Below are positions 18,954-29,061 of a DNA stretch of 64,000 nucleotides, one piece after another. The stretch lies in NCBI GenBank assembly GCA_947306475.1, contig CAMZGS010000002.1:62001-126000 (forward strand), given 5' to 3'. The position numbers and the translations under genes were made by a program. Each line of letters opens with the position of its first letter. The first letter of the stretch is position 1. The notes under the pieces are model-generated. The model ran no database searches, was not told the origin of the DNA, and worked only from the letters and a program-made list of their open reading frames with translations. Source of the DNA: an uncultured Comamonas sp. Lineage in GTDB: Bacteria > Pseudomonadota > Gammaproteobacteria > Burkholderiales > Burkholderiaceae_C.

Positions 18954-20441
18954 ATGAATCGCGAGTTACTGATGTTGGTGGAAGCTATTTCGCGCGAAAA
19001 GAATGTCGAGCGCGATGTGGTGTTTGGTGCGGTGGAACTGGCTTTGGCACAAGCCACCAAGAAGCTGTTCGAGGGTGAGGCGGACATTCGCGTGGCCATC
19101 GACCGCGAGTCGGGCGATTACGAAACCTTCCGTCGCTGGCTGGTGGTGCCCGATGAGGCCGGACTGCAAAACCCTGCCGCTGAAGAGCTGCACATGGACG
19201 CCGTGGAGCGCCAGCCCGGTGTGCAGGTGGGCGACTACATCGAAGAGCAGATCGAGTCGCTGCCCATTGGCCGCATCGGCGCCATGACGGCCAAGCAGGT
19301 CATCCTGCAAAAGATCCGCGATGCCGAGCGCGAGATGCTGCTCAACGAGTACATGGCACGCGGCGAGAAGATCTTCACCGGCACCGTCAAGCGCCTGGAC
19401 AAGGGCGACATCATTGTCGAATCCGGCCGCGTGGAAGGCCGCCTCAAGCGCAGCGAGATGATCCCCAAGGAAAACCTGCGCACCGGCGACCGCGTACGCG
19501 CCATGATCATGGAAGTGGATCTGACGCTGCGCGGCGCGCCCATCCTGCTGTCGCGCTCGGCGCCCGAGTTCATGATCGAGCTGTTCCGCAACGAAGTGCC
19601 CGAGATCGAGCAGGGCCTGCTGGAGATCAAGAGCTGCGCCCGCGACCCCGGCAGCCGCGCCAAGATTGCCGTGGTCAGCCACGACAAGCGCGTCGATCCC
19701 ATCGGCACCTGCGTGGGCGTGCGCGGCTCGCGCGTCAACGCCGTGACCAACGAGCTGGCCGGCGAGCGTGTCGATATCGTGCTGTGGAGCGAGGATCCGG
19801 CGCAGTTCGTGATCGGCGCCCTGGCACCGGCCAACGTGCAGTCCATCGTGGTCGATGAAGAGCGCCACGCCATGGACGTGGTGGTCGATGAGGAAAACCT
19901 GGCCATTGCCATTGGCCGTGGCGGTCAGAACGTGCGCTTGGCGTCGGAGCTGACTGGCTGGAAAATCAACATCATGGATGCCGCCGAATCGGCCCAGAAG
20001 CAGGCTGAGGAAACCGACTCGGCCCGCAGGCTGTTCATGGAAAAGCTCGATGTGGATGCCGAGCTGGCCGACATCCTGGTGGCCGAAGGCTTCAGCAGCC
20101 TGGAAGAAGTGGCCTATGTGCCGCTGGCAGAGATGCTGGAGATCGAAGCCTTCGACGAAGAGACCGTCACCGAACTGCGCACGCGCGCCAAGGATGCGCT
20201 GCTGACGCAGGAAATTGCCCAGCAGGAAACCCTGGGGCAGGTGGACGAGGATCTGCGCACGCTGGAAGGTGTGACCCCTGAGCTGCTGGCCAAGCTGGCC
20301 GAGGGGGGGGTGCTCACCCGTGACGATCTGGCCGATCTGGCCATCGATGAGCTGACCGAGCTGACCGGCCAAACGCCTGAGGCTGCCAAGGAGCTCATCC
20401 TCCGTGCACGTGCCCACTGGTTCGTGCAGGATCAGGATTAA
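18954..20441 (+). CDS. nusA: transcription termination/antitermination factor NusA
   Basis: A 495-residue RNA-polymerase-binding factor that modulates pausing, termination and antitermination. Layout: N-terminal polymerase-binding domain (1-130), S1 domain (about 135-200, [16 protein letters not shown]), two KH domains (about 200-345, [14 protein letters not shown] and [15 protein letters not shown]), then two acidic helix-hairpin repeats (370-495). Length equals that of E. coli NusA. Located between rimP and infB as in most proteobacteria. NusA feeds back on its own operon in E. coli; the attenuator upstream of rimP offers a possible target here. Confidence 0.97.
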   Translation: MNRELLMLVEAISREKNVERDVVFGAVELALAQATKKLFEGEADIRVAIDRESGDYETFRRWLVVPDEAGLQNPAAEELHMDAVERQPGVQVGDYIEEQIESLPIGRIGAMTAKQVILQKIRDAEREMLLNEYMARGEKIFTGTVKRLDKGDIIVESGRVEGRLKRSEMIPKENLRTGDRVRAMIMEVDLTLRGAPILLSRSAPEFMIELFRNEVPEIEQGLLEIKSCARDPGSRAKIAVVSHDKRVDPIGTCVGVRGSRVNAVTNELAGERVDIVLWSEDPAQFVIGALAPANVQSIVVDEERHAMDVVVDEENLAIAIGRGGQNVRLASELTGWKINIMDAAESAQKQAEETDSARRLFMEKLDVDAELADILVAEGFSSLEEVAYVPLAEMLEIEAFDEETVTELRTRAKDALLTQEIAQQETLGQVDEDLRTLEGVTPELLAKLAEGGVLTRDDLADLAIDELTELTGQTPEAAKELILRARAHWFVQDQD

Positions 20442-20464
20442 GTGTAGGGAGGTAGAAGCGAGAT

Positions 20465-23323
20465 ATGTCATTGAATACCGTTGCCGACTTTGCGGCTGAA
20501 CTCAAACGATCCCCCGACACATTGCTGGAACAACTGCAGGCCGCCGGTGTGCCCAAGCGCTCGCCCAGCGACGAACTGACCGAGGCCGACAAGCAGCAGC
20601 TGCTCAACCACCTGCAGGCCAGCACCGGCCTGGGTGGCGAGCGCAAGAAGATCACCCTCACCAAGCGTTCGACCAGCGAGATCAAGCAGGCCGACGCCAC
20701 CGGCAAGGCACGCACCATTCAGGTGGAAGTGCGCAAGAAGCGCACCTTCATCCAGCGTGAGGACCCGGCAGAGGTGGCCGCCCGTGCAGCCCAGGTTGCC
20801 CAGGCGGTCGAGGAAAACAAGGAGCTGGTGCGCCGCGAGGAAGAGGCGCTGCAGCAAGCACAGCAAATAGCCAAGCAGGAAGCACAATTGGCCAAGGAAC
20901 GCCAGGAGCGTGAAGAGCGAGAGCGCAAGGAGCGCGAAGCCGAAGAACGCGCACGCGCTTATGCCGCCGCTGAAGCGGCCAAGCAGCGTCAGGAAAAAGA
21001 GGCCAAGAAGGAGGCCGCCGCCGAGGCCGCTGCTGCCGCAGCAGAGCGCGCCCGCATCCAGGAAGAAGCTCGCCTGAAGGCCGAGCAGGAAGCCCAGGCC
21101 CGCGCCCGCGAAGAGGCCGAGCGCGCCAAGGACCTGGAAGAGCGCCGCCGCAAGGCACTGGCCGAGGCCGAGGCCATTCGCGCCATGATGGCCGCGCCCA
21201 AGAAGGTGCTGGTGGCCAAGAAGCCCGAAAAGACCGAGGAAGCCAAGAAGGCCGCGGCACCTGCCGCCGCCGCTGCCCAGTCCAAGAAGGACAACAAGGG
21301 CGCAGCCACTACTGCCAAGCCCGGTGACAAGGCCGGCGCAGGCGCTGGTGGCCGCAAGGACACCAAGGAGGTCAAGTCCTCCAAGCTGTCCTCGAGCTGG
21401 GCCGGTGACGATGCCAGCAAGAAAAAGGGCATCAAGACCCGGGGCGATACCACCGGTGGCGTGGGCCGAGGTGGCAATACCTGGCGCGCCGCTGGCGGCA
21501 AGAGCTCGCGCCGTGGCAACGACCGTGGCGACCAGCGCCAGCAGCAGCCGCAGCAGCAGGAATTCCGCGCACTGGAAATCTCGGTGCCCGAGACCATCAC
21601 GGTGGCCGAACTGGCGCACAAGATGGCCGTGAAGGCTTCCGAGCTGATCAAGGTGCTGATGAAGATGGGCCAGATGGTCACCATCAACCAGCCGCTGGAC
21701 CAGGACACCGCCATGATCGTGGTGGAGGAAATGGGCCATACCGCCAAGGTGGCGGCGCTGGACGACCCGGAAGCCTTCAGCGAAGAGGATGCAGCACGCT
21801 ACACCGGCGAGCTGCTGCCGCGCGCTCCCGTGGTGACCGTGATGGGCCACGTGGACCACGGCAAGACCTCGTTGCTGGACTACATCCGCCGCACCAAGGT
21901 GGCCTCGGGCGAGGCAGGTGGCATCACGCAGCACATTGGCGCTTACCACGTCAGGACGCCGCGCGGCATCGTCACCTTCCTGGACACCCCCGGTCACGAG
22001 GCGTTCACCGCCATGCGTGCCCGTGGTGCCAAGTCCACCGACATCGTGATTCTGGTGTGTGCTGCCGACGACGGCGTGATGCCCCAGACCAAGGAAGCCA
22101 TCAAGCACGCCAAGGCTGCCGGGGTGCCGATCGTGGTGGCCCTGACCAAGGCCGACAAGCCCGAGGCCAACCCCGAACGCGTCAAGCAGGAGCTGGTTGG
22201 CGAAGAGGTGGTGCCCGAGGAATACGGTGGCGACTCGCCCTTCATTGCCGTGTCGTCCAAGACCGGCATGGGCATCGACGAGCTGCTCGAACACGTGCTG
22301 CTGCAGGCCGAAGTGCTGGAACTCAAGGCCCCGGTGGAAGCCGCTGCCAAGGGCTTGGTCATCGAAGCCCAGCTGGACAAGGGCCGCGGTCCCGTGGCCA
22401 CGGTGCTGGTGCAGTCCGGTACCCTGAAGGTGGGCGACATCGTGCTGGCTGGCCAGACCTATGGCCGCGTGCGCGCCATGATGGACGAGGATGGCAAGAG
22501 CGCCAAGGAAGCCGGCCCCTCCATTCCGGTGGAAATCCAGGGTCTGTCCGACGTGCCGCAGGCCGGCGACGAGTTCATGGTCATGGCCGACGAGCGCCGT
22601 GCCCGTGAAGTCGCCACCTACCGCGCTGGCAAGTTCCGCAACACCAAGCTGGCCAAGCAGCAGGCTGCCAAGCTGGAGAACATGTTTGCCGAGATGAACG
22701 CCGGCGACGTGCAGACCCTGCCGCTGATCATCAAGGCCGACATGCAGGGCTCGCAGGAAGCGCTGGCCGCATCGCTGCTCAAGCTCTCGACCGACGAGAT
22801 CAAGGTGCAGATCGTGTACTCCGGCGTGGGTGGCATTTCGGAATCCGACGTCAACCTGGCGCTGGCTTCCAAGGCCATCATCATCGGCTTCAACGTGCGT
22901 GCCGATGCCCAGGCACGCAAGACCGCCGAAGCCAACGATGTCGATATCCGCTACTACAACATCATCTACGACGCGGTCGAAGAGGTGAAGGCGGCCATGT
23001 CCGGCATGCTGGCGCCCGAGCAGCGCGAGGAAATCATCGGCATGGCCGAGATCCGTACCGTGTTCGTGGCCTCCAAGATCGGCACCGTGGCGGGCTCCTA
23101 CGTCCTGCAGGGCCACGTCACCCGCCATGCGCACTTCCGCCTGCTGCGCGACAACGTGGTCATCTACACCGGCGAGATCGAATCGCTGCGCCGCATGAAG
23201 GACGACGTCAAGGAAGTCAAGGAAGGCTTCGAGTGCGGTATCAAGCTCAAGAACTACAGCGACATTCGCGAAGGCGACCTGCTGGAAGTGTTCGAGATCC
23301 GCGAGATCGCCCGCACGCTGTAA
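20465..23323 (+). CDS. infB: translation initiation factor IF-2
   Basis: A 952-residue GTPase that positions initiator tRNA on the 30S subunit. An N-terminal IF2_N module (residues 1-55) is followed by a long Ala/Glu/Lys-rich helical linker (about 100-290) and a Gly/Arg-rich stretch (about 320-360). A second IF2_N-type module (near 370-430) precedes the G domain, with GHVDHGKT at about 461-468, DTPGHE near 503-508 and the NKxD-like TKAD near 562. Domains II to IV complete it. The charged linker accounts for the large size and for long antisense open frames. Starts 23 bp after nusA, with GGAGG upstream. Confidence 0.98.
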   Translation: MSLNTVADFAAELKRSPDTLLEQLQAAGVPKRSPSDELTEADKQQLLNHLQASTGLGGERKKITLTKRSTSEIKQADATGKARTIQVEVRKKRTFIQREDPAEVAARAAQVAQAVEENKELVRREEEALQQAQQIAKQEAQLAKERQEREERERKEREAEERARAYAAAEAAKQRQEKEAKKEAAAEAAAAAAERARIQEEARLKAEQEAQARAREEAERAKDLEERRRKALAEAEAIRAMMAAPKKVLVAKKPEKTEEAKKAAAPAAAAAQSKKDNKGAATTAKPGDKAGAGAGGRKDTKEVKSSKLSSSWAGDDASKKKGIKTRGDTTGGVGRGGNTWRAAGGKSSRRGNDRGDQRQQQPQQQEFRALEISVPETITVAELAHKMAVKASELIKVLMKMGQMVTINQPLDQDTAMIVVEEMGHTAKVAALDDPEAFSEEDAARYTGELLPRAPVVTVMGHVDHGKTSLLDYIRRTKVASGEAGGITQHIGAYHVRTPRGIVTFLDTPGHEAFTAMRARGAKSTDIVILVCAADDGVMPQTKEAIKHAKAAGVPIVVALTKADKPEANPERVKQELVGEEVVPEEYGGDSPFIAVSSKTGMGIDELLEHVLLQAEVLELKAPVEAAAKGLVIEAQLDKGRGPVATVLVQSGTLKVGDIVLAGQTYGRVRAMMDEDGKSAKEAGPSIPVEIQGLSDVPQAGDEFMVMADERRAREVATYRAGKFRNTKLAKQQAAKLENMFAEMNAGDVQTLPLIIKADMQGSQEALAASLLKLSTDEIKVQIVYSGVGGISESDVNLALASKAIIIGFNVRADAQARKTAEANDVDIRYYNIIYDAVEEVKAAMSGMLAPEQREEIIGMAEIRTVFVASKIGTVAGSYVLQGHVTRHAHFRLLRDNVVIYTGEIESLRRMKDDVKEVKEGFECGIKLKNYSDIREGDLLEVFEIREIARTL

Positions 23324-23344
23324 TCGCTGATTGCTTCATGAACG

Positions 23345-23423
23345 ATAGCTTGTAGCGCTGATTCATCAAGGGTTTCAAGGGTTAAAAGACTTGAAACCCT
23401 TGTTTGATCAGCGGCAATAGCTC
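23345..23423. repeat. dispersed palindromic element, copy 4 (infB-rbfA)
   Basis: The inner arms CAAGGGTTTCAA (23367-23378) and TTGAAACCCTTG (23391-23402) pair perfectly over 12 bp. The outer arms carry ATAGCT, GCGCTGAT on the left and ATCAGCG, ATAGCT on the right. The element fills nearly all of the infB-rbfA gap and ends 11 bp before the rbfA start, where a ribosome site would normally be. Confidence 0.8.
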
Positions 23424-23434
23424 ACTTTTTTTAC

Positions 23435-23812
23435 ATGCCTCGTAAACGTAAACCCACTGTGGCCCACCGCAGCTACCAAGTTGCCGACCAGATCCGCCGC
23501 GATCTGTCGGAGCTGATCGCGCGCGAGCTCAAAGACCCGCGCGTTGGCATGCTGACCCTGCAGTCCGTGGAAGTGACGCCCGACTACGCCCATGCCAAGG
23601 TGTATTTCAGCCTGCTGGTGGGCGATCCCGTCGCCACGCAGGAGGCGCTCAACCAGGGCGCAGGCTTTCTGCGCAATGCGCTGTTCAAGCGCCTGCACAT
23701 CCATACCGTGCCCACGCTGCACTTCATCTACGACCGCACCCAGGAGCGCGCTGCCGACATGAACGCCTTGATCGCCAAGGCGGTGGCGTCGCGTGGCCCC
23801 GAAGAGGAATAA
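23435..23812 (+). CDS. rbfA: 30S ribosome-binding factor RbfA
   Basis: A 125-residue KH-fold factor that binds 16S rRNA during late 30S assembly. The family blocks [28 protein letters not shown] (about 14-41; read as separate conserved segments) and [12 protein letters not shown] (about 91-102) are clear. Its usual neighbours are present: infB upstream and truB six bases downstream. The start has no visible Shine-Dalgarno sequence; the bases before it are T-rich and derive from the flank of the dispersed repeat. No alternative in-frame start has a better site. Confidence 0.95.
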   Translation: MPRKRKPTVAHRSYQVADQIRRDLSELIARELKDPRVGMLTLQSVEVTPDYAHAKVYFSLLVGDPVATQEALNQGAGFLRNALFKRLHIHTVPTLHFIYDRTQERAADMNALIAKAVASRGPEEE

Positions 23813-23817
23813 GCACC

Positions 23818-24786
23818 ATGAACGCCCCTCGCACCCGGGTGCAGCGGCGCCCTGTGCATGGGGTGTTGCTGCTCGATAAACCCCTGGGCCTGTCCAGCAA
23901 CGACGCCTTGCAAAAGGCCAAGTGGCTGCTGCGCGCTGAAAAGGCCGGTCACACCGGCACACTGGACCCCCTGGCCACGGGCGTGCTGCCGCTGTGCTTT
24001 GGCGCAGCGACCAAGTTCAGTGCCCTGCAACTGGAAGCGCCCAAGACCTATGTGGCCGTCGCCCGCCTGGGCCAGACCACAACGACGGCTGATGCCGAAG
24101 GCGACATCGTGCAGGAGCGTCCGGTCGATGCCGTGCAGCTCACGCCCGAGCGCCTGGCCGCCGTGGCCGCGCAATTTACCGGTGCCATCCAGCAGGTGCC
24201 GCCCATGCACAGTGCCTTGAAGAAGGACGGCAAGGCGCTCTACGAATACGCGCGTGCTGGAGAAACCGTAGCACGTGCCGCGCGTGACATCTTCATTCAC
24301 GCGCTCAAGATCACTAAAACTGAAGACAGCGAAGCGCTACCAGCTATAGAAATAGAAGTTACCTGCAGCAAGGGCACCTACATCCGCACCCTGGCCGAGG
24401 ACATTGGCCAGGCGCTGGGTTGTGGCGCGCATTTGCGCAGTCTGCGCCGCACGGAAACGGGCGGCATCGGTTTGCAGCGCTGCATCACGCTGGCTGCGCT
24501 GGAAGCCCTGCCCGAGCAGGAGCGGCTGCAACACCTGCAGCCGGTCGATCTCCTGCTGCAAGGGCACACCCCCATCACCCTGGGCGCGCAGGATGCTGCG
24601 CGTTTTCTGACCGGTCTGCGCCGTCGGGGCACCTGGCCCGACGCGCCGGCCGTGGCCGTGTACGGGCAGTCGCCCCGGGCGCTGCTGGGGGTGGGTCATG
24701 TTCATGCCGGGGAGCTGATACCTGATCGCCTGCTCAGCCCCCTGGAAATTCAACAAATTCTGGAAGGGATGTCGCGCCCCTCATAA
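23818..24786 (+). CDS. truB: tRNA pseudouridine-55 synthase TruB
   Basis: A 322-residue enzyme that isomerises U55 in the T-loop of tRNAs. The catalytic Asp50 lies in HTGTLDPLATG (45-55); the CSKGTYIRTLAEDIG block (about 183-197) completes the core, and a C-terminal PUA-like region follows. Residues of about 164-181 (KITKTEDSEALPAIEIEV) are encoded by unusually AT-rich DNA that resembles one arm of the dispersed repeat family, suggesting in-frame insertion between two core strands and a loop a few residues longer than in E. coli. The enzyme should still be active, as all motifs are intact. Confidence 0.96.
   Translation: MNAPRTRVQRRPVHGVLLLDKPLGLSSNDALQKAKWLLRAEKAGHTGTLDPLATGVLPLCFGAATKFSALQLEAPKTYVAVARLGQTTTTADAEGDIVQERPVDAVQLTPERLAAVAAQFTGAIQQVPPMHSALKKDGKALYEYARAGETVARAARDIFIHALKITKTEDSEALPAIEIEVTCSKGTYIRTLAEDIGQALGCGAHLRSLRRTETGGIGLQRCITLAALEALPEQERLQHLQPVDLLLQGHTPITLGAQDAARFLTGLRRRGTWPDAPAVAVYGQSPRALLGVGHVHAGELIPDRLLSPLEIQQILEGMSRPS
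24313..24358. repeat. probable half-copy of the dispersed element inside truB
   Basis: The segment contains AAGCGCTACCAGCTATA followed by GAAATAGAAG, matching the GCGCT-x-AGCT arm and the A-rich flank seen in the intergenic copies (compare AAGCGCCAGTAGCTC at 45151). Its local AT content is higher than the surrounding gene. It keeps the truB frame open. The assignment is by eye and tentative. Confidence 0.4.
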
Positions 24787-24806
24787 ACGCGGCGTTGGGA
24801 AATCTT

Positions 24807-26636
24807 ATGAGCATTCAAATCCGAAACATCGCCATCATTGCCCACGTGGACCATGGCAAGACCACCATGGTGGACCAGTTGCTGCGCCAATCCGGCACCT
24901 TTGCCGAACACGAAAAAGTGGTTGACACCGTGATGGACAACCATGCCATCGAACGTGAACGCGGCATCACGATTCTGGCCAAGAACTGCGCTGTGTCCTG
25001 GAAGGACACCCACATCAACATCCTCGACACCCCCGGCCACGCGGACTTCGGCGGTGAAGTGGAACGCGCCCTGTCCATGGTGGACGGCGTGGTGCTGCTG
25101 ATCGACGCGCAGGAAGGCCCCATGCCCCAGACGCGCTTTGTGACCAAGAAGGCCCTGGCCCTGGGGCTGAAGCCCATCGTGGTGGTGAACAAGGTGGACA
25201 AGCCCGGCGCCAACCCCGACAAGGTGATCAACGCCGCGTTCGACCTGTTCGACAAGCTGGGTGCCACCGATGAGCAGCTGGACTTCCCCGTGGTCTATGC
25301 CTCCGGCATCAACGGCTGGGCTTCGCTGGAAGAGGGCGTGCCCGGCGAGAAGTGGGGTGAAGACATGGCCCCGCTGTTTGACACCATCCTCAAGCACGTG
25401 CCTTCGGTGAAGGGCGATGCCGACGCACCGCTGCAAATGCAGATTTCGGCGCTGGACTATTCGACCTTTGTGGGCCGTATCGGCGTGGGCCGCATCAACC
25501 AGGGCACGCTCAAGGCAGGCCAGGAAGTGCTGGTCATGGCCGGCCCCGATGGCAAGAGCTACAAGGGCCGCATCAACCAGATCCACAAGTTCCAGGGGCT
25601 GGACCGCGTGCAGGTGACGGAAGCCGGCCCTTCGGAAATCGTGCTGATCAACGGCATTGAAAACATCGGCATTGGCGAGACCGTGACCGACCCGGCCAAT
25701 CCCCAGCCGCTGCCGATGCTCAAGATCGACGAGCCCACGCTGACCATGAACTTCTGCGTCAACACCTCGCCGCTGGCCGGCCGTGAAGGCAAGTTCGTGA
25801 CCAGCCGCCAGATCTGGGACCGCCTGCAAAAGGAACTGCGCTCCAACGTGGCCCTGCGCGTGAAGGAAACCGACGAAGACGGCGTGTTCGAAGTCTCCGG
25901 TCGCGGTGAACTGCACCTGACCATCCTGCTGGAAGAAATGCGCCGCGAAGGCTATGAGCTGGCCGTGTCCAAGCCGCGCGTGGTGTTCCGTGAGATCGAC
26001 GGCGTCAAGTGCGAGCCCATCGAGCTGGTGACCGCCGACATCGAGGAAGCCCACCAGGGCGGCGTGATGCAGGCCCTGGGCGAGCGCAAGGGTGAACTGG
26101 TGAACATGGAACCCGATGGCAAGGGCCGTGTGCGTCTGGAATACCGCATTCCGGCACGTGGCCTGATCGGCTTCACCAACGAATTCCTGAACCTGACCCG
26201 TGGCTCCGGTCTGATCAGCAACATCTTCGACAGCTATGAGCCGTACAAGGGCGAAATCGGTGGCCGCAAGAACGGTGTGCTGATCTCCATGGACGACGGT
26301 GAAATCTTCACCTACGCCCTGGGCAAGCTGGACGACCGTGGCCGCATGTTCGTCAAGGCCGGCGACCCGGTGTACGAAGGCATGATCGTCGGCATCCACA
26401 GCCGCGAAAACGACCTGGTGGTGAACGCTACCCGCACCAAGCAGCTGACCAACTTCCGCGTGTCCGGCAAGGAAGATGCCATCAAGATCACGCCACCGAT
26501 CGAGCTGACGCTGGAGTACGGCGTGGAATTCATCGACGACGACGAGCTGCTGGAAATCACCCCCACCAGCCTGCGCATCCGCAAGCGCTACCTCAAGGAG
26601 CACGAGCGCAAGCGCGCCAGCCGCGAAAACGCCTGA
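24807..26636 (+). CDS. typA: translational GTPase TypA/BipA
   Basis: A 609-residue ribosome-associated GTPase linked to 50S assembly and stress growth. The G domain has AHVDHGKTT near residues 11-19, DTPGHADFGGEVERAL near 70-85 and NKVDKPGA near 125-132; EF-G-like domains II, III and V and the C-terminal BipA domain (ending KRASRENA) follow. Its length is typical. The ATG at 24807 is preferred over an in-frame TTG four codons upstream; a GGGA lies ten bases before. Follows truB by 20 bp and ends at a strong bidirectional terminator. Confidence 0.97.
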   Translation: MSIQIRNIAIIAHVDHGKTTMVDQLLRQSGTFAEHEKVVDTVMDNHAIERERGITILAKNCAVSWKDTHINILDTPGHADFGGEVERALSMVDGVVLLIDAQEGPMPQTRFVTKKALALGLKPIVVVNKVDKPGANPDKVINAAFDLFDKLGATDEQLDFPVVYASGINGWASLEEGVPGEKWGEDMAPLFDTILKHVPSVKGDADAPLQMQISALDYSTFVGRIGVGRINQGTLKAGQEVLVMAGPDGKSYKGRINQIHKFQGLDRVQVTEAGPSEIVLINGIENIGIGETVTDPANPQPLPMLKIDEPTLTMNFCVNTSPLAGREGKFVTSRQIWDRLQKELRSNVALRVKETDEDGVFEVSGRGELHLTILLEEMRREGYELAVSKPRVVFREIDGVKCEPIELVTADIEEAHQGGVMQALGERKGELVNMEPDGKGRVRLEYRIPARGLIGFTNEFLNLTRGSGLISNIFDSYEPYKGEIGGRKNGVLISMDDGEIFTYALGKLDDRGRMFVKAGDPVYEGMIVGIHSRENDLVVNATRTKQLTNFRVSGKEDAIKITPPIELTLEYGVEFIDDDELLEITPTSLRIRKRYLKEHERKRASRENA

Positions 26637-26687
26637 TGATGTGTGCCACCGGACTGTTGCCTCATGGCAGCGGTCCGGCAGCGCAAG

Positions 26688-26722
26688 AAAGCCCGCTGCG
26701 CCTGAAGAGGCCAGCGGGCTTT
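26688..26722. terminator. bidirectional terminator between typA and exbD
   Basis: AAAGCCCGCTG (26688-26698) pairs perfectly with CAGCGGGCTTT (26712-26722), providing A and T tracts on either side for both convergent genes. Confidence 0.8.
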
Positions 26723-26764
26723 CGTATGCCTGGGTGAGGGGGGAGGGTCGCGCCGGTCCGGCGC

Positions 26765-27178
<414 letters not shown>

Positions 27179-27181
27179 GGC

Positions 27182-27916
27182 TCAGGCTCCTTTTTTCAGC
27201 GGCAGAACGTTGTTGTTCTTGCCTTCTCCCTGCTCCTTCTCGGCACTGACGCGGGCGCCGGTGACGAAGTAGGCGTGCAGGTCGTGGGCAAAGCTGTTCA
27301 GGGCATTGATGACCTTTTTGTTGCCACGCACCAGGGCGTTGTAGCCCATCACGGCGGGAATAGCGACGGCCAGACCGAAGGCGGTCATGATCAGCGCCTC
27401 ACCAATCGGGCCGGCGACCTTGTCGATGGAGGATTGCCCGGACATGCCGATGGCGATCAGGGCGTGGTAAATGCCCCACACCGTGCCGAACAGACCGACA
27501 AACGGCGCGGTCGAACCCACGGAGGCCAGGATGGCCAGGCCCGATTGCAGGCGCTGGGTGAAGCCGTCCACGCCATAGCGCAGCGAGCGGGTCACCCATT
27601 CGCTGATGTCCAGCGTGTCGTGCAGGTGCTCGCTGGTCTTGCGGTGGTGGGCCACGGCTTCACGGCCCTCCAGGGCCAGGAGGCGAAATGGGTTGTCGGG
27701 CTCGGTGCCCAGCTTGTTCAAGCCTTCGGCAAAGTCTCCGCTGTGCCAGAAATCCTGGGCCAGCCGGGTATGCCGCTTCAGGCGCATCAGGGCGATGGTC
27801 TTGATGATGATGACGGCCCAGGAGGCGACCGACATGAGCAGCAGCATCACGGCCACACTGCGGGAGACGAAGTCACCTTGCGCCCAGACGTGGGCGATAC
27901 CGAATTGGGATTCCAT
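27182..27916 (-). CDS. exbB: biopolymer transport protein ExbB (MotA/TolQ/ExbB family)
   Basis: A 244-residue inner-membrane channel protein. Helix 1 is near residues 18-38; helices 2 and 3 lie in the TLASVGSTAPFVGLFGTVWGI-like and GLAVAIPAVMGYNAL segments (about 115-140 and 175-195), which hold the family residues that form the proton path with ExbD. A cytoplasmic loop of about 70 residues separates helices 1 and 2. Located between tonB (17 bp) and exbD (3 bp), consistent with a TonB-energising complex rather than a Tol or Mot system. Confidence 0.92.
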   Translation of the reverse strand: MESQFGIAHVWAQGDFVSRSVAVMLLLMSVASWAVIIIKTIALMRLKRHTRLAQDFWHSGDFAEGLNKLGTEPDNPFRLLALEGREAVAHHRKTSEHLHDTLDISEWVTRSLRYGVDGFTQRLQSGLAILASVGSTAPFVGLFGTVWGIYHALIAIGMSGQSSIDKVAGPIGEALIMTAFGLAVAIPAVMGYNALVRGNKKVINALNSFAHDLHAYFVTGARVSAEKEQGEGKNNNVLPLKKGA

Positions 27917-27933
27917 GAAAACTCCAGATTGCG

Positions 27934-28659
27934 TTATTCAAGTACGAAATTGATGGGCACGATGTTCCACATGGCCTCGGCCACACCATTGCGCTTGCCG
28001 GGCACGAAGTTCCAGCGGCGCACGGCATCCATGGCGGCCTTGTCCAGGCGTTCGAAGCCGCTGGACTTGTGCAGTTCGATCTGCTCCGGCAGCCCCTGGG
28101 CGTTGACGTAAACGCGCAGCATGACCTTGCCTTGCTCGCCCATGCGGCGGCTGATCGAAGGGTAGGCCGGGCGCGGGTTGTTCAGATAGGCAGCGTTGCT
28201 GGAGGGCATGACGACCACAGGCCCCGTGTCGGCAGAAGGTGCAGCCGCCGCGGGGGCCGCAGCCACGGGTGCTGGCTCAGCGGGGGCAGATGGTGCAGGG
28301 TCAAGCGAGCCCACGGGGGCCGTGCTGGGTGCCGGTTCCGGGTCTGCCACTGCTTTGGGTAGCGGCTGTGGCTTTGGTTTGGGCTGAGGCTTGGGTTTCG
28401 GCTTTGGCTGCGGTTTGGGGTGCGGCACCGGGGCAGGCTCGGGGGGCGCCAGCGGCATGGAGGTCGGTATGGTGACTGGCTCGGGCTCGGGGGTGATGAT
28501 GGTGGCCAGGACTTCTGCGGGGATCACCAGGGGGGGCAGGCTCGGGCCCGGCAGGTGCTGCAAACCCCACAGGCCCGCCAGGTGGGCCAGCAGAACACCT
28601 GTGGCAATTGCGGCCTTTTGGCCGAAGTGGTTGGTGGCCAAATCGTTGGAAGGAGACAT
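27934..28659 (-). CDS. tonB: energy transducer TonB
   Basis: A 241-residue protein anchored in the inner membrane by a helix at about residues 15-35. A Pro/Lys-rich spacer that spans the periplasm follows (about 65-115, many PKPKP units). The C-terminal TonB domain contacts outer-membrane receptors (residues of about 155-241, YPSISRRMGEQGKVMLRVYV and FERLDKAAMDAVRRWNF regions). The ATG at 28659 is chosen because it gives the usual short cytoplasmic tail; longer starts overlap bfd. No strong Shine-Dalgarno is visible. The spacer is encoded by low-complexity repeats and generates false open frames on the other strand. Confidence 0.93.
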   Translation of the reverse strand: MSPSNDLATNHFGQKAAIATGVLLAHLAGLWGLQHLPGPSLPPLVIPAEVLATIITPEPEPVTIPTSMPLAPPEPAPVPHPKPQPKPKPKPQPKPKPQPLPKAVADPEPAPSTAPVGSLDPAPSAPAEPAPVAAAPAAAAPSADTGPVVVMPSSNAAYLNNPRPAYPSISRRMGEQGKVMLRVYVNAQGLPEQIELHKSSGFERLDKAAMDAVRRWNFVPGKRNGVAEAMWNIVPINFVLE

Positions 28660-28706
28660 GAATATCAAGGCACTGGCACAACTGCCAGCGGGGATCGGGC
28701 CGGAAA

Positions 28707-28922
28707 TTACACCATGGAGGCGGGGCGGGCATCTTCCTGGTGCAAGGCTGCCACCGGCTGGCTGCGGCAGCACTGGGCCACGACGTCGCGGGCGGTGCTC
28801 TCGCAGCAGCCGCACTGGGTGGCCACTCCCAGTTCAAACTGGATGTCGTCGAAGCTCATGCCCGCATGGGCGTGGCGGGCAATTTCACGATCGGAGACGC
28901 GGCGGCAGACACAGACAATCAT
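28707..28922 (-). CDS. bfd: bacterioferritin-associated ferredoxin (Bfd-like)
   Basis: A 71-residue [2Fe-2S] protein. Cys4 and Cys6 (VCVC) with CGCC near residues 38-41 fit the C-x-C ... C-x-x-C pattern of Bfd. Bfd donates electrons to bacterioferritin to release stored iron. First gene of an operon with tonB, exbB and exbD, a setting typical of iron starvation response, and preceded by a possible Fur site. No bacterioferritin gene is in the window. ATG at 28922 gives the usual start MIVCVC. Confidence 0.88.
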   Translation of the reverse strand: MIVCVCRRVSDREIARHAHAGMSFDDIQFELGVATQCGCCESTARDVVAQCCRSQPVAALHQEDARPASMV

Positions 28923-28966
28923 GGCTCTCGACAGGGTTGGATGATGGGGGATGATTCGGTGGAAGT

Positions 28967-28989
28967 ATAAATGAGAATCCATCTTATTT
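28967..28989 (-). promoter_or_regulatory. candidate Fur box and promoter of bfd-tonB-exbBD
   Basis: TGAGAAT-C-CATCTTA (28972-28986) is a 7-1-7 arrangement: the first half matches the Fur consensus TGATAAT at six of seven positions, the second only partly. On the minus strand a TATACT -10 hexamer reads from 28970 to 28965, so a bound repressor would block the promoter. Iron regulation is inferred. Confidence 0.45.
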
Positions 28990-29011
28990 GTGAGCCCTGT
29001 CTTGCTATAGA

Positions 29012-29037
29012 CACAAAAAAACCGGCATGTGCCGGTT
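29012..29037 (-). terminator. intrinsic terminator of the SWIB-domain gene
   Basis: AACCGGC-ATGT-GCCGGTT (29020-29037) is a perfect hairpin. Read on the minus strand it is followed by seven T (A-run at 29014-29020), 24 bp after the stop codon. Confidence 0.8.
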
Positions 29038-29061
29038 CTTTGTGGAAGGTTGGATGCCGTC

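Noticed and set aside
20468-23134. 888-residue minus-strand open frame antisense to infB
   Set aside because: Shadow of the Ala/Glu/Lys-rich IF-2 linker; low complexity and no ribosome site.
28380-28430. Short tandem repeats that could suggest a CRISPR or satellite array
   Set aside because: They are codon-level PKP repeats inside tonB, with no spacer structure.
28239-28475. Plus-strand frames over the tonB proline-rich region
   Set aside because: Arise from the PK/PE repeat encoding of the TonB spacer.
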